29,200 nucleotides of DNA from a virus, in IMG/VR virus record IMGVR_UViG_3300032156_000653, positions 1 to 29,200 of that record; one strand, given 5' to 3'. Positions 9,264 to 15,040 of this stretch are shown here, piece by piece; the stretch's first letter is position 1; each line of letters begins with the position of its first letter. The notes under the pieces were generated by a model. That model did not search any database and had not been told where the DNA came from. It was given only the letters and a program-made list of their open reading frames with translations. Position numbers and translations under genes: made by a program.

Positions 9264-9299
9264 GTAAAAAAGGTGTGAAGTAAAATTACAACACACCTT
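9264..9299 (-). terminator. Rho-independent terminator after the capsid gene
   Basis: Inverted repeat AAGGTGTG (9270-9277) and CACACCTT (9292-9299) with a 14-base loop. On the minus strand the stem is followed by a run of T. It lies between the capsid gene stop and the next gene, so it would cut or reduce readthrough into the connector and tail genes, consistent with much higher need for capsid protein. Confidence 0.7.
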
Positions 9300-9325
9300 C
9301 ATATTTTAATTAAATGTTAAATTAA

Positions 9326-10339
9326 TTAATTTGCCGGTTCCGTTCCACATTCGAAGATTAATACTCCGGTGTTGTCCTCATCACATGGGAAAGGATTAAC
9401 AGCAAACAGTCCCCATGCCTTGATCTTCCATGCCTGATAGAAGTCATTACCTTCGCAGGTCTCTTTTACTATGAAGTCGTAAAATACTCCCGGTAGGTTC
9501 TTACTCTCTTCTGACCATTCCCAATATTGCCCGGCTTTCTTTTCAGCATTGATCGGATTGATCTTATTCCATGCCTTATTGAGCAGTGCCACAGCCGTCT
9601 TATGTACCAGGAAACTTTGCCCGGCAGCATTAACCTCAATATTTTCAGGATCTTGATATACCCGCAGGGTATTCATCTTACGGAAATTACCTGAACCATT
9701 GGCATTAGCAGCCTCCAGAGGACGGTTGAAAAGCAACTGATAAAGGTTGTTTCCTGTCAGGAAATAAGGATTACGGAATTTATTCAACCTCTGTACCTGG
9801 TTGAAATATCCCCATATAGCATCGTCCCAATACTGTGGAGCGATATACGTGATACCTGGATGAACGTCACCGATGCCTCCGGTAAACAGGTTAGTACCAG
9901 CTGCCAACGTCAGACCTCCTACACAAGCCTGTGCCACGGTCTCATCGAGAGCGGTCATGTGAACTAACTTCTGAAATGCTATTGACTCCTGCATCTCGAT
10001 AGTGCGATCCCGATAATGCCGTAGAGGGACTTTGAACGTTGTCTCACCCATACACTCTATCTCATAGTCCTTGCAGTGCGGTTCAGCATCTTCCCCGGTT
10101 ATTTCACAATCACTGGAACATGAAGTTACTGCCGGTTCACATTTCGTGAGCCATTCGACTCTCAGTTCCATGTTCTTTGCTTTCTCAATCTCTTCGAACT
10201 TAACAGATTGATTCTCAAGAATAGCCTTTGCAGTAATAACATCAGCGATCAGATCGTTGTTTTTCATCGGATCAGTCCATATATCATCTGCCATCCTTTG
10301 TATGGTGTGGAGATAATTACAACTAATTTCTAAACTCAT
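9326..10339 (-). CDS. Probable major capsid protein
   Basis: A 337-residue protein starting MSLEISCNYLHTIQRMADDIW. The assignment rests on its place directly after a coiled-coil scaffold-like gene, its typical size, absence of enzyme motifs, and its own terminator. Visible features are a cysteine-rich acidic patch near residues 67-95 (CEPAVTSCSSDCEITGED, HCKDYEIECMG) and an aromatic, Asn-rich core (YIAPQYWDDAIWGYFNQVQRLNKFRNPYFL). The cysteines might form metal sites or disulfides. It is not an obvious HK97 sequence match, but capsid proteins of this fold are rarely recognisable by eye. Four bases separate it from the scaffold gene. Confidence 0.75.
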   Translation of the reverse strand: MSLEISCNYLHTIQRMADDIWTDPMKNNDLIADVITAKAILENQSVKFEEIEKAKNMELRVEWLTKCEPAVTSCSSDCEITGEDAEPHCKDYEIECMGETTFKVPLRHYRDRTIEMQESIAFQKLVHMTALDETVAQACVGGLTLAAGTNLFTGGIGDVHPGITYIAPQYWDDAIWGYFNQVQRLNKFRNPYFLTGNNLYQLLFNRPLEAANANGSGNFRKMNTLRVYQDPENIEVNAAGQSFLVHKTAVALLNKAWNKINPINAEKKAGQYWEWSEESKNLPGVFYDFIVKETCEGNDFYQAWKIKAWGLFAVNPFPCDEDNTGVLIFECGTEPAN

Positions 10340-10343
10340 TTTT

Positions 10344-11210
10344 TTAATCTTTTAATGTTTCGTACAACTCTGTGAATTTCTTTCGGTCTTCAGGAGTTAT
10401 CTTCGGCTCTTTGAGTTTAGCAAGTGCATCGGCTTTTGTCTTTACCTCTCCGGTTCCACCCTGTTGCGTGGTGGATTGATTACCGGCAGAACTACGTTGT
10501 TGCGCTGTGGGATATTCAAAACACTTATCAGCAATGGATTTTTCAAACTCATCAAAACTGACAGCATAACCGTGAGAGTCTTCCATTCTTTTACCCTCTT
10601 TGTTGAGAACAACTAAACCACCGTCCTCAACCTCCTGAAAGTTATACGACCTCAGTTCATTAAGATATGTCTCTCTCCAAAACTGTGCCTTCTTCGGATC
10701 AGCCGGTAATATTGGTTTCCTTGCTTCCAGGTTCGCCAGTGCCTTATCTTTTACTTTCTCAAAGAGTTTTGCACTATTGAATTCCTGTTCACGTTTTTCC
10801 AATTTATCCTGCCATTCCTTATCTCTATCCTTCAGCTTTTTATCAATCTCCCCCTGGAGTTTAATATATTCCGGGTGCTTAGAGATGTCTTTTGACCCCG
10901 CCTTTGTAGCCTCTTCAACTTGCTTTAACACAACTTGATCTACCAATTCAACTCCTATAACTTCAGATTCAACACCATACTTTTCCTTGATCTCCTTCTC
11001 AATTTTGCTGGCACCTTCTTTTATGCCTCTGTTATATTGTCCGGTTTTCTCGGTAGTGAATCGAGCAATACGCTTTTCGTCTGCATCAATTACAACTGTT
11101 AAGTCTGTCAAATCTCCGGCCTCATTATAGAGCGTGGCCAATTTCTCCGTATCCAGTTTAAAGACTTTGGATAGTGTCTCATTTAATTTCGTTTGCTCGT
11201 CAGCCGTCAT
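10344..11210 (-). CDS. Probable capsid scaffolding protein
   Basis: A 288-residue, very charged protein. Residues about 70-190 are Lys/Glu-rich with heptad-like spacing (EGASKIEKEIKEKYG, IKLQGEIDKKLKDRDKEWQDKLEKREQEF), predicting a long coiled coil. The tail (about 235-260) is a low-complexity Gln/Ser/Thr/Gly stretch, then a charged helix (LAKLKEPKITPEDRKKFTELYETLKD). This composition immediately upstream of the capsid gene is typical of scaffolding proteins, which guide procapsid assembly and leave the mature head. There is no protease motif, so a separate protease is not evident. The start overlaps the previous stop by 11 bases. Confidence 0.75.
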   Translation of the reverse strand: MTADEQTKLNETLSKVFKLDTEKLATLYNEAGDLTDLTVVIDADEKRIARFTTEKTGQYNRGIKEGASKIEKEIKEKYGVESEVIGVELVDQVVLKQVEEATKAGSKDISKHPEYIKLQGEIDKKLKDRDKEWQDKLEKREQEFNSAKLFEKVKDKALANLEARKPILPADPKKAQFWRETYLNELRSYNFQEVEDGGLVVLNKEGKRMEDSHGYAVSFDEFEKSIADKCFEYPTAQQRSSAGNQSTTQQGGTGEVKTKADALAKLKEPKITPEDRKKFTELYETLKD

Positions 11211-11403
11211 CTTTTTTTGGTTTTATTTTTTTTACTTCCAATGGAACTTCATGTTTCAGTGATGGAATTATGGGACGCATACGAAGATCCGTGACCGTAA
11301 AACGCCTCATGTCTACGGTTCCTTTATTTACCATCATAGCATAATCCTCATCAGAGATTATGGATATACGCCCTGTCTTTTTAGACTTTAGTTCTTTAGT
11401 CAT
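11200..11403 (-). CDS. Small hypothetical protein in capsid operon
   Basis: A 67-residue basic protein (MTKELKSKKTGRISIISDEDYAMMV...). The middle segment MVNKGTVDMRRFTVTDLRMRPIIPSL looks folded, while both ends are rich in Lys. I do not recognise it. It is coupled to both neighbours, with a four-base overlap on the upstream side and an 11-base overlap with the scaffold gene. It may be a small head or DNA-binding protein, but that is a guess from charge and location. Confidence 0.65.
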   Translation of the reverse strand: MTKELKSKKTGRISIISDEDYAMMVNKGTVDMRRFTVTDLRMRPIIPSLKHEVPLEVKKIKPKKDDG

Positions 11404-11630
11404 TTCTTTGCTTTTGACCTTACTGGTGCCTTGCGTGGTGCTTTTGCTTCCGTCTCCATGTTTGGTAATGGATCGACTTTTTTTAGATCAGGAACTTTGA
11501 GTAATTCCTTCGGGACATCTTTTAATATCCGCTTCTCCCGTGTAGCACCATGTTGTATCATGTAAGCAACCATATGCTCCATACAACGTATCTTGCGGTT
11601 ACCAACCATTAATTCTACTTTCTTTTGCAT
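11400..11630 (-). CDS. Small basic hypothetical protein, first gene of capsid operon
   Basis: A 76-residue protein starting MQKKVELMVGNRKIRCMEHMVAYMIQHGATREKR with a strongly basic Ala/Lys/Pro tail ending VRSKAKK. It is the first gene after the TIGR-like locus, its terminator and a new promoter. The basic disordered tail suggests nucleic acid or capsid contact. I do not recognise the family. The ATG at 11630 is preceded by an A/T-rich leader with the AACTAATTAGTT palindrome five bases upstream and has no Shine-Dalgarno sequence. Confidence 0.65.
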   Translation of the reverse strand: MQKKVELMVGNRKIRCMEHMVAYMIQHGATREKRILKDVPKELLKVPDLKKVDPLPNMETEAKAPRKAPVRSKAKK

Positions 11631-11634
11631 AACT

Positions 11635-11646
11635 AACTAATTAGTT
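11635..11646. repeat. Palindrome AACTAATTAGTT at start of capsid operon
   Basis: A perfect 12-bp palindrome between the putative -7 box (11650-11657) and the ATG at 11630, so it would lie at or just after the transcription start. The same AACTAA/TTAGTT arms occur at 19983-19998 and 22029-22044. Possible operator or 5'-leader hairpin; function unknown. Confidence 0.5.
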
Positions 11647-11649
11647 TTA

Positions 11650-11657
11650 CAAATTTA
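11650..11657 (-). promoter_or_regulatory. Candidate Bacteroidota-type promoter for capsid operon
   Basis: On the minus strand this reads TAAATTTG, a match to the TAnnTTTG -7 element. A TTTA sits 18 bases upstream near the -33 position (consensus TTTG). It lies just downstream of the terminator that ends the array transcript, which is where a restart would be needed. No measured start supports it. Confidence 0.45.
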
Positions 11658-11697
11658 TAGTATTAATGTCTATTGTAAATTAATTTAATGTTAAATT

Positions 11698-11725
11698 AAA
11701 AAAGCCCCTCCGGTATGGAGAGGCT
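11698..11725 (-). terminator. Rho-independent terminator ending the guide array
   Basis: On the minus strand the stem AGCCTCTCC / GGAGGGGCT (one G-U pair, five-base loop) is followed by six T. The outer end of the stem overlaps the last degenerate repeat copy (11722-11730), so transcription of the array would end exactly at its boundary. This also supports minus-strand transcription of the array. Confidence 0.8.
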
Positions 11726-11928
11726 CACTTTTGGTCTGTGATTATATTTACGATAATGATTCACTTATTCTTTTTGGGTAACTTCAACAAAGTGATTCAC
11801 TTTTAAATTTTGGGTAACTTTTGTACAATGATTCACTTATAGTTAGTGGGTAACTTATATTAAATGATTCACTTATAAAACCTGGGTAACTTCCATGCTT
11901 TGATTCACTTTCAACCTTTGAGTATATA
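11722..11928 (-). repeat. TIGR-like guide RNA array 1 (36-bp period), 3' of tasH-like gene
   Basis: On the coding strand, blocks AAGTGAATC (A) and AAGTTACCC (B) alternate, each followed by a 9-nt variable segment, giving an exact 36-bp period. Block A is perfect at 11758, 11794, 11830, 11866 and 11902, with a diverged copy at 11722. Block B is perfect at 11776, 11812, 11848 and 11884, with diverged copies at 11740 and 11920. Variable segments in transcription order: AAAGGTTGA, AAAGCATGG, AGGTTTTAT, ATTTAATAT, ACTAACTAT, ATTGTACAA, AAAATTTAA, ACTTTGTTG, AAAAAGAAT, ATTATCGTA, ACAGACCAA. All begin with A. The 36-nt unit with two 9-nt spacers is the published layout of TIGR arrays, which are processed to 36-nt tigRNAs. 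The array begins 12 bases after the gene stop and ends on a terminator. Confidence 0.92.
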
Positions 11929-11939
11929 ATTCATTGTGA

Positions 11940-12881
11940 TTAATAAACCCATCCACGTTCTTTCGGCTTTACTATTCCGGTATGTCCCAATTTTGCCTCA
12001 ACATACAAATCCGGCGTTGGTAGTCCTTCTAATGTCCGTGCAACATACCAGTAATCAGCCAAAAAATGCTTTATCATCTTTCGCATTGCTGCTCCATGCC
12101 TGTGACATGGTTTTGTCTCACTCCACATACATTCAATCAATTTACCCTGAGTATTTCGTGACTTAGTAATCTTCATACTACTTTCCAATTTATTCTTTTC
12201 AGCATCATAGACATCCCGGTAAACTGCTCGTGTCTTAATCATTGAATCAGCCATAGTATAAAGAACAGTTCTTAACGTCTTATTCCCGCCACCGGATTCT
12301 CCTTTGGTATATCTCTCGTGACTTGGTTTATCAAATCCGACATATTTCCATAGTGACGAGGCATATTCAGCTTTTGTGATGTCAATATATACCAACATAT
12401 ATGCTATTGTCATTGCACCTAATCCTTTAATATTAAGTGCCACTTTTACAATAGGCATTTTTAATCCTTTGATATACTTATGAATTCTCCTGTCTTGTTT
12501 TCCAAGTTGTTTACTTGTCTCTTTGACTTGGGATTTTAACCATATCTCAGTAATTGAGTCCATCTGATCTGTACCTCTTTTTGCAGCAAGTAATCGGTTA
12601 TTAACGGAATTCATTAATTTCCTGATCTGTTCCCGACCATCAATTAGTACTTTCAATTCTGTGAGTTCAGGAGTTCTTTCCCGATAAACGGAGTGTCGTT
12701 TCATATGCATCACCGGATCAAGAACACGAGTATTTTCATCCGTGTATATGCCTCCTTTTGCTTTCGGTTCAATACGGTCTGTATCGAATAACCTGGTTTC
12801 CTCGGCTAAATGTCTTGCCGAAACAGAACATAAACCATTCTGCTCTTTTCTTAATCTTGTTTTTAATGCTGTTTTTGTCAT
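11940..12881 (-). CDS. tasH: TasH-like TIGR-associated protein (HNH + Nop/Transposase_20-like)
   Basis: A 313-residue protein. Residues about 8-66 form an HNH-like domain (LRKEQNGLCSVSARHL, FDTDRIEPKAKGGIYTDENTRVL, MHMKRH). Residues about 70-145 are a charged helical linker. Residues about 146-300 contain an IKGLGAMTIAYMLVYI helix-hairpin-helix-like stretch, LWKYVGFD, a GGGNKTLRTVLYTMADS segment and a basic C-terminal helix (GAAMRKMIKHFLADYW), resembling the IS110 Transposase_20 and Nop domains. TIGR-Tas proteins carry a Nop domain, sometimes fused to HNH (TasH) or RuvC (TasR), and bind 36-nt tigRNAs to recognise DNA. The adjacent 36-bp arrays make this assignment strong. Odd point: the usual Asp-His of HNH is Asp35-Arg36 here. 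IS110 catalytic DEDD RuvC domain is absent, so it is unlikely to be a simple transposase. Confidence 0.92.
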   Translation of the reverse strand: MTKTALKTRLRKEQNGLCSVSARHLAEETRLFDTDRIEPKAKGGIYTDENTRVLDPVMHMKRHSVYRERTPELTELKVLIDGREQIRKLMNSVNNRLLAAKRGTDQMDSITEIWLKSQVKETSKQLGKQDRRIHKYIKGLKMPIVKVALNIKGLGAMTIAYMLVYIDITKAEYASSLWKYVGFDKPSHERYTKGESGGGNKTLRTVLYTMADSMIKTRAVYRDVYDAEKNKLESSMKITKSRNTQGKLIECMWSETKPCHRHGAAMRKMIKHFLADYWYVARTLEGLPTPDLYVEAKLGHTGIVKPKERGWVY

Positions 12882-12915
12882 CTTGGGGTTTTATTAAATT
12901 AATCACTTCAAATTT

Positions 12916-13014
12916 GATTCACTTATTTATAATGGGTAACTTTTATACAATGATTCACTTACAATTAATGGGTGACTTCTGGAGAATAATTCACTTCGAT
13001 CCATTGAGTTATTG
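12916..13014 (-). repeat. TIGR-like guide RNA array 2 (short), 5' of tasH-like gene
   Basis: The same 36-bp architecture as array 1. Block A is perfect at 12916 and 12952 and has one change at 12988 (AAGTGAATT). Block B is perfect at 12934, has one change at 12970 (AAGTCACCC), and is diverged at 13006 (CAATAACTC). Variable segments in transcription order: AATGGATCG, ATTCTCCAG, ATTAATTGT, ATTGTATAA, ATTATAAAT. The first block B copy of both arrays ends ACTC, so the two arrays share their 5' boundary type. Another partial block (AAGTGATTA, 12900-12908) lies off register just before the gene. The array is in the leader of the tasH-like gene and is probably co-transcribed with it. Confidence 0.88.
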
Positions 13015-13067
13015 TCTAGTAATAATTTTGCCTTTTCGGGTGTGATTAAAATAATTTCTGTTTTCAT
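12927..13067 (-). CDS. Short ORF running into array 2, possible gene remnant
   Basis: A 46-codon frame starts MKTEIILITPEKAKLLLDNN and then reads through the array blocks in frame (SES...SYP) to a TAA. The first 20 residues resemble the N-terminus of the small ParB/DGRHR-like protein at 6731-6976 (MKPVLKLFTPEIAEELL). This looks like the 5' end of such a gene truncated by, or co-opted as leader of, the array. Whether it is translated is unknown. It is too short and its second half too dependent on array sequence to be confident of a functional protein. Confidence 0.4.
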   Translation of the reverse strand: MKTEIILITPEKAKLLLDNNSMDRSELFSRSHPLIVSESLYKSYPL

Positions 13068-13086
13068 CTTAATTAATATTAATTTA

Positions 13087-13160
13087 AAAGCCTCCCAGTT
13101 CTGCGAGAAACAAGGAGGCTTTATGGTTATAACCGTCTATTTTTTTGTGTCCTCGCAGAA
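13087..13160 (-). promoter_or_regulatory. Structured leader or terminator upstream of the TIGR-like locus
   Basis: Stem 1 pairs 13087-13095 (AAAGCCTCC) with 13114-13122 (GGAGGCTTT) around an 18-base loop and is followed on the minus strand by TTTT, so it can act as a terminator for the head gene. The loop contains TTCTGCGAG (13099-13107), an exact inverted match to CTCGCAGAA at 13152-13160. The two pairings overlap, which could give alternative folds or a pseudoknot, as in attenuators. A 10-bp palindrome GGTTATAACC lies between (13125-13134). Confidence 0.6.
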
Positions 13161-13169
13161 ACATCAATA

Positions 13170-13177
13170 CAAATATA
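13170..13177 (-). promoter_or_regulatory. Candidate promoter for the TIGR-like locus
   Basis: The minus strand reads TATATTTG, a full match to the TAnnTTTG -7 element of Bacteroidota, in an A/T-rich 3' flank of the head gene. The -33 region is only weakly matching. A transcript from here would contain the structured leader, array 2, the tasH-like gene and array 1 up to the terminator at 11698. Confidence 0.4.
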
Positions 13178-13202
13178 AAAACAATAATTGAAATAAAAAA
13201 AT

Positions 13203-14153
13203 TTATTTTTCTTTTAATTCCGGTCTCATCTCAAAAGCCAAAATATCTCCAATCCATCCCAGTGCGTGACGACAGTTATAACCACCCCTGTCAATGCCGG
13301 GATCATAACCAGGATAACCTAAATAACTGGGAACTGAGTAAATGTCTTTTGCCTTAACATTATATCCAGGAGGGTATTCGCCTTGTGCGGGCGTCCATGT
13401 GTCCCAAGTCTTCATCTCCTCAATACTCCAAACCTTATTGTTATGTGCCGCACAGAAATCCCTCGAATCATCAATCAGACCTCCCTGGTAGATGAAATAC
13501 GTGAACCCAAACTCATTACCGAGTGTCTGGTTATATGCCGCATCGTATTGCTGATACAAGTCATAAGCATATCTCTGAAATTGTCTCTCTAGACCACCCT
13601 TATATTCTTCTGATCCGGTGATCATATTACCCAGGTCAGTAACATAATCTCTCATGTTCATCTGCGATGTAACTGCTTTTGATGTCATATTCTTTAAATC
13701 CAATCCAATGGTATTCGAGTTAAAGAATGACTCCAGATAACCACCCCTGACCAGTTTACCACCATTCAGACCGATCCTGAGGTTCATCATCTTATTCGTT
13801 GTGGCAATGATCTTTTCAAACTTCTCAGGCAGTCCGCCAACAGCAATGAAATAATCCGCAGTCAGTTCCGCTATCTTCGATGTCCCTGCCACCATTTGAC
13901 CCAAAACTATCTCACCTGCCTCTGACTGAAATCCCTTATATACTTTATCTAATGAAGAAATTAAACGGTAATTATTCGGCGTGTCCTGTATGATTCCACC
14001 TTTAATATCCAGTTCCGGGGTGATCTCTTTGATGACATCGCTCAGTAACTTACTCTGAAGTTTCACAACGGTATTTTCCAATTTTGTACGTTGCGAATCA
14101 ATATAGTTCTGTTTTGCCTCAAGTATGGCTGAGAGTCTTCTGGGTAACTTCAT
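13203..14153 (-). CDS. MuF-like head morphogenesis (minor capsid) protein
   Basis: A 316-residue protein. The C-terminal third has the features of the phage Mu gpF-like head morphogenesis domain: FIYQGGLIDDSRDFCAAHNN near residues 219-238, then PPGYNV and DRGGYNCRHALGW near 285-300, a Cys/His arrangement typical of that domain. The N-terminal part is helical (AKQNYIDSQRTKLENTVVKLQSKL). In many tailed phages this protein is encoded next to the portal and is a minor head component. Here it is separated from the portal by a fibre-like gene and glycosyltransferases. The start overlaps the previous gene by 35 bases. Confidence 0.85.
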   Translation of the reverse strand: MKLPRRLSAILEAKQNYIDSQRTKLENTVVKLQSKLLSDVIKEITPELDIKGGIIQDTPNNYRLISSLDKVYKGFQSEAGEIVLGQMVAGTSKIAELTADYFIAVGGLPEKFEKIIATTNKMMNLRIGLNGGKLVRGGYLESFFNSNTIGLDLKNMTSKAVTSQMNMRDYVTDLGNMITGSEEYKGGLERQFQRYAYDLYQQYDAAYNQTLGNEFGFTYFIYQGGLIDDSRDFCAAHNNKVWSIEEMKTWDTWTPAQGEYPPGYNVKAKDIYSVPSYLGYPGYDPGIDRGGYNCRHALGWIGDILAFEMRPELKEK

Positions 14154-14385
14154 CGTATTTCAAATCAATATATTCACTTCTCATCTTGGAGAATGTCACA
14201 ACAGCCGATTCAAGATTGTAATTCTCTATACCTACGAACCGGAAATAACTGCAAAGGGATTGCTCTACGGTACACGTGGGGACAATCTTCAACTGCCCTT
14301 CGATATAGAAAAACATCCCTATGTCTTCATATTTCCGCTTGTATATTCTCGGAATAATCTTTGTATGTTCCTTCTCTTTTGGCAT
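14119..14385 (-). CDS. Small hypothetical protein
   Basis: An 88-residue soluble protein (MPKEKEHTKIIPRIYKRKYEDIGMFFYIEG...). The frame overlaps the upstream glycosyltransferase by 59 bases; a later ATG at 14316 would avoid that but would remove a stretch, IIPRIYKRKYEDIGMFFY, that looks like part of the fold. The start is therefore uncertain. C-terminal FSKMRSEYIDLKYDE is probably helical. I do not recognise the family. It is linked to the head morphogenesis gene that follows. Confidence 0.65.
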   Translation of the reverse strand: MPKEKEHTKIIPRIYKRKYEDIGMFFYIEGQLKIVPTCTVEQSLCSYFRFVGIENYNLESAVVTFSKMRSEYIDLKYDEVTQKTLSHT

Positions 14386-15040
14386 AATACTGTTTTCTTT
14401 GGTTAAATGTACTCAACTCACTGCGCTTATATTGTCTCTGTATCTGTGCGTTCTGAACAGATAATGTACTACTGGTTATATGGTCAACTTGTATATTGCA
14501 GAATAATCCATGTCTTATACCTGCCGACTGCAACTGACAGGCATAAAGATCATCGGAATACCAGAAGGCAACCGAATCATCTAACTTACCGATCTCCTGA
14601 ATACAGAAAGCATCAACAAATATGCACCAGCCGGTAAGATGATAACCAATTCGATAACCTTCATATACAAAATCACCTCTTTGGAAGTCTTTTTGTCTGG
14701 CATCCTGGCTCAGAACCGAAGCACTATGATAACCGTTTGACTTCATCAAATCCCCTATCTGTGACCACCCTGGATGAAAGATAATATCATTATTTGCAAG
14801 TATATGAATATCTCCTTTGGCATATTTTAAACCAAGATTCAAGGCACGGTTATAATTGAACGCACCATTATACTCAATGATCTTATCAACATCATACTTG
14901 TATGGCTGTCCTGTCTCAACAATAATGATATTCAGTTCTGCCCCGTCCCTTCGTGCCGAGTCAATACAGTTCTGAGTAACCTGGATAAGACTACCTTTGC
15001 TTTGTGATACTATGATAAGGTCATAAGACATAATTCTCAC
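14327..15040 (-). CDS. Family 2-like glycosyltransferase
   Basis: A 237-residue protein with a GT-A fold outline: YDLIIVSQSKGSLIQVTQNCIDSARRDG at the N-terminus, IIVETGQPY near residue 40, FNYNRALNLGLKYAKGDIHILANNDIIFHPGW near 61-93, where NND stands in for the DXD metal site. C-terminal IGYHLTGWCIFVDAFCIQEIGKLDDSVAFWYSDDLYAC fits the acceptor-side motif of GT2 enzymes. The ATG at 15031 is an alternative start. It lies in a run of three glycosyltransferases within the structural cluster. Donor and acceptor are unknown. Confidence 0.85.
   Translation of the reverse strand: MRIMSYDLIIVSQSKGSLIQVTQNCIDSARRDGAELNIIIVETGQPYKYDVDKIIEYNGAFNYNRALNLGLKYAKGDIHILANNDIIFHPGWSQIGDLMKSNGYHSASVLSQDARQKDFQRGDFVYEGYRIGYHLTGWCIFVDAFCIQEIGKLDDSVAFWYSDDLYACQLQSAGIRHGLFCNIQVDHITSSTLSVQNAQIQRQYKRSELSTFNQRKQYYAKREGTYKDYSENIQAEI

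Noticed and set aside
11940-12881. Ordinary IS110-family insertion sequence
   Set aside because: The N-terminal DEDD RuvC-like domain is missing and replaced by an HNH-like domain, and the flanks are 36-bp arrays rather than IS110 ends with a bridge RNA.
11940-12881. Free-standing HNH homing endonuclease
   Set aside because: Only about 60 N-terminal residues are HNH-like; most of the protein is the Nop/Transposase_20-like part, and homing endonucleases are not linked to phased arrays.
11722-13014. CRISPR array
   Set aside because: The repeats are only 9-10 bp and of two alternating types with 9-nt variable segments. No Cas gene is present. The 36-bp dual-block layout does not fit CRISPR.
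12758-13045. Plus-strand ORF with 12-residue repeats across array 2
   Set aside because: The repeated peptide is a by-product of the 36-bp period in an open frame. It runs antisense to the tas gene and has a TTG start.
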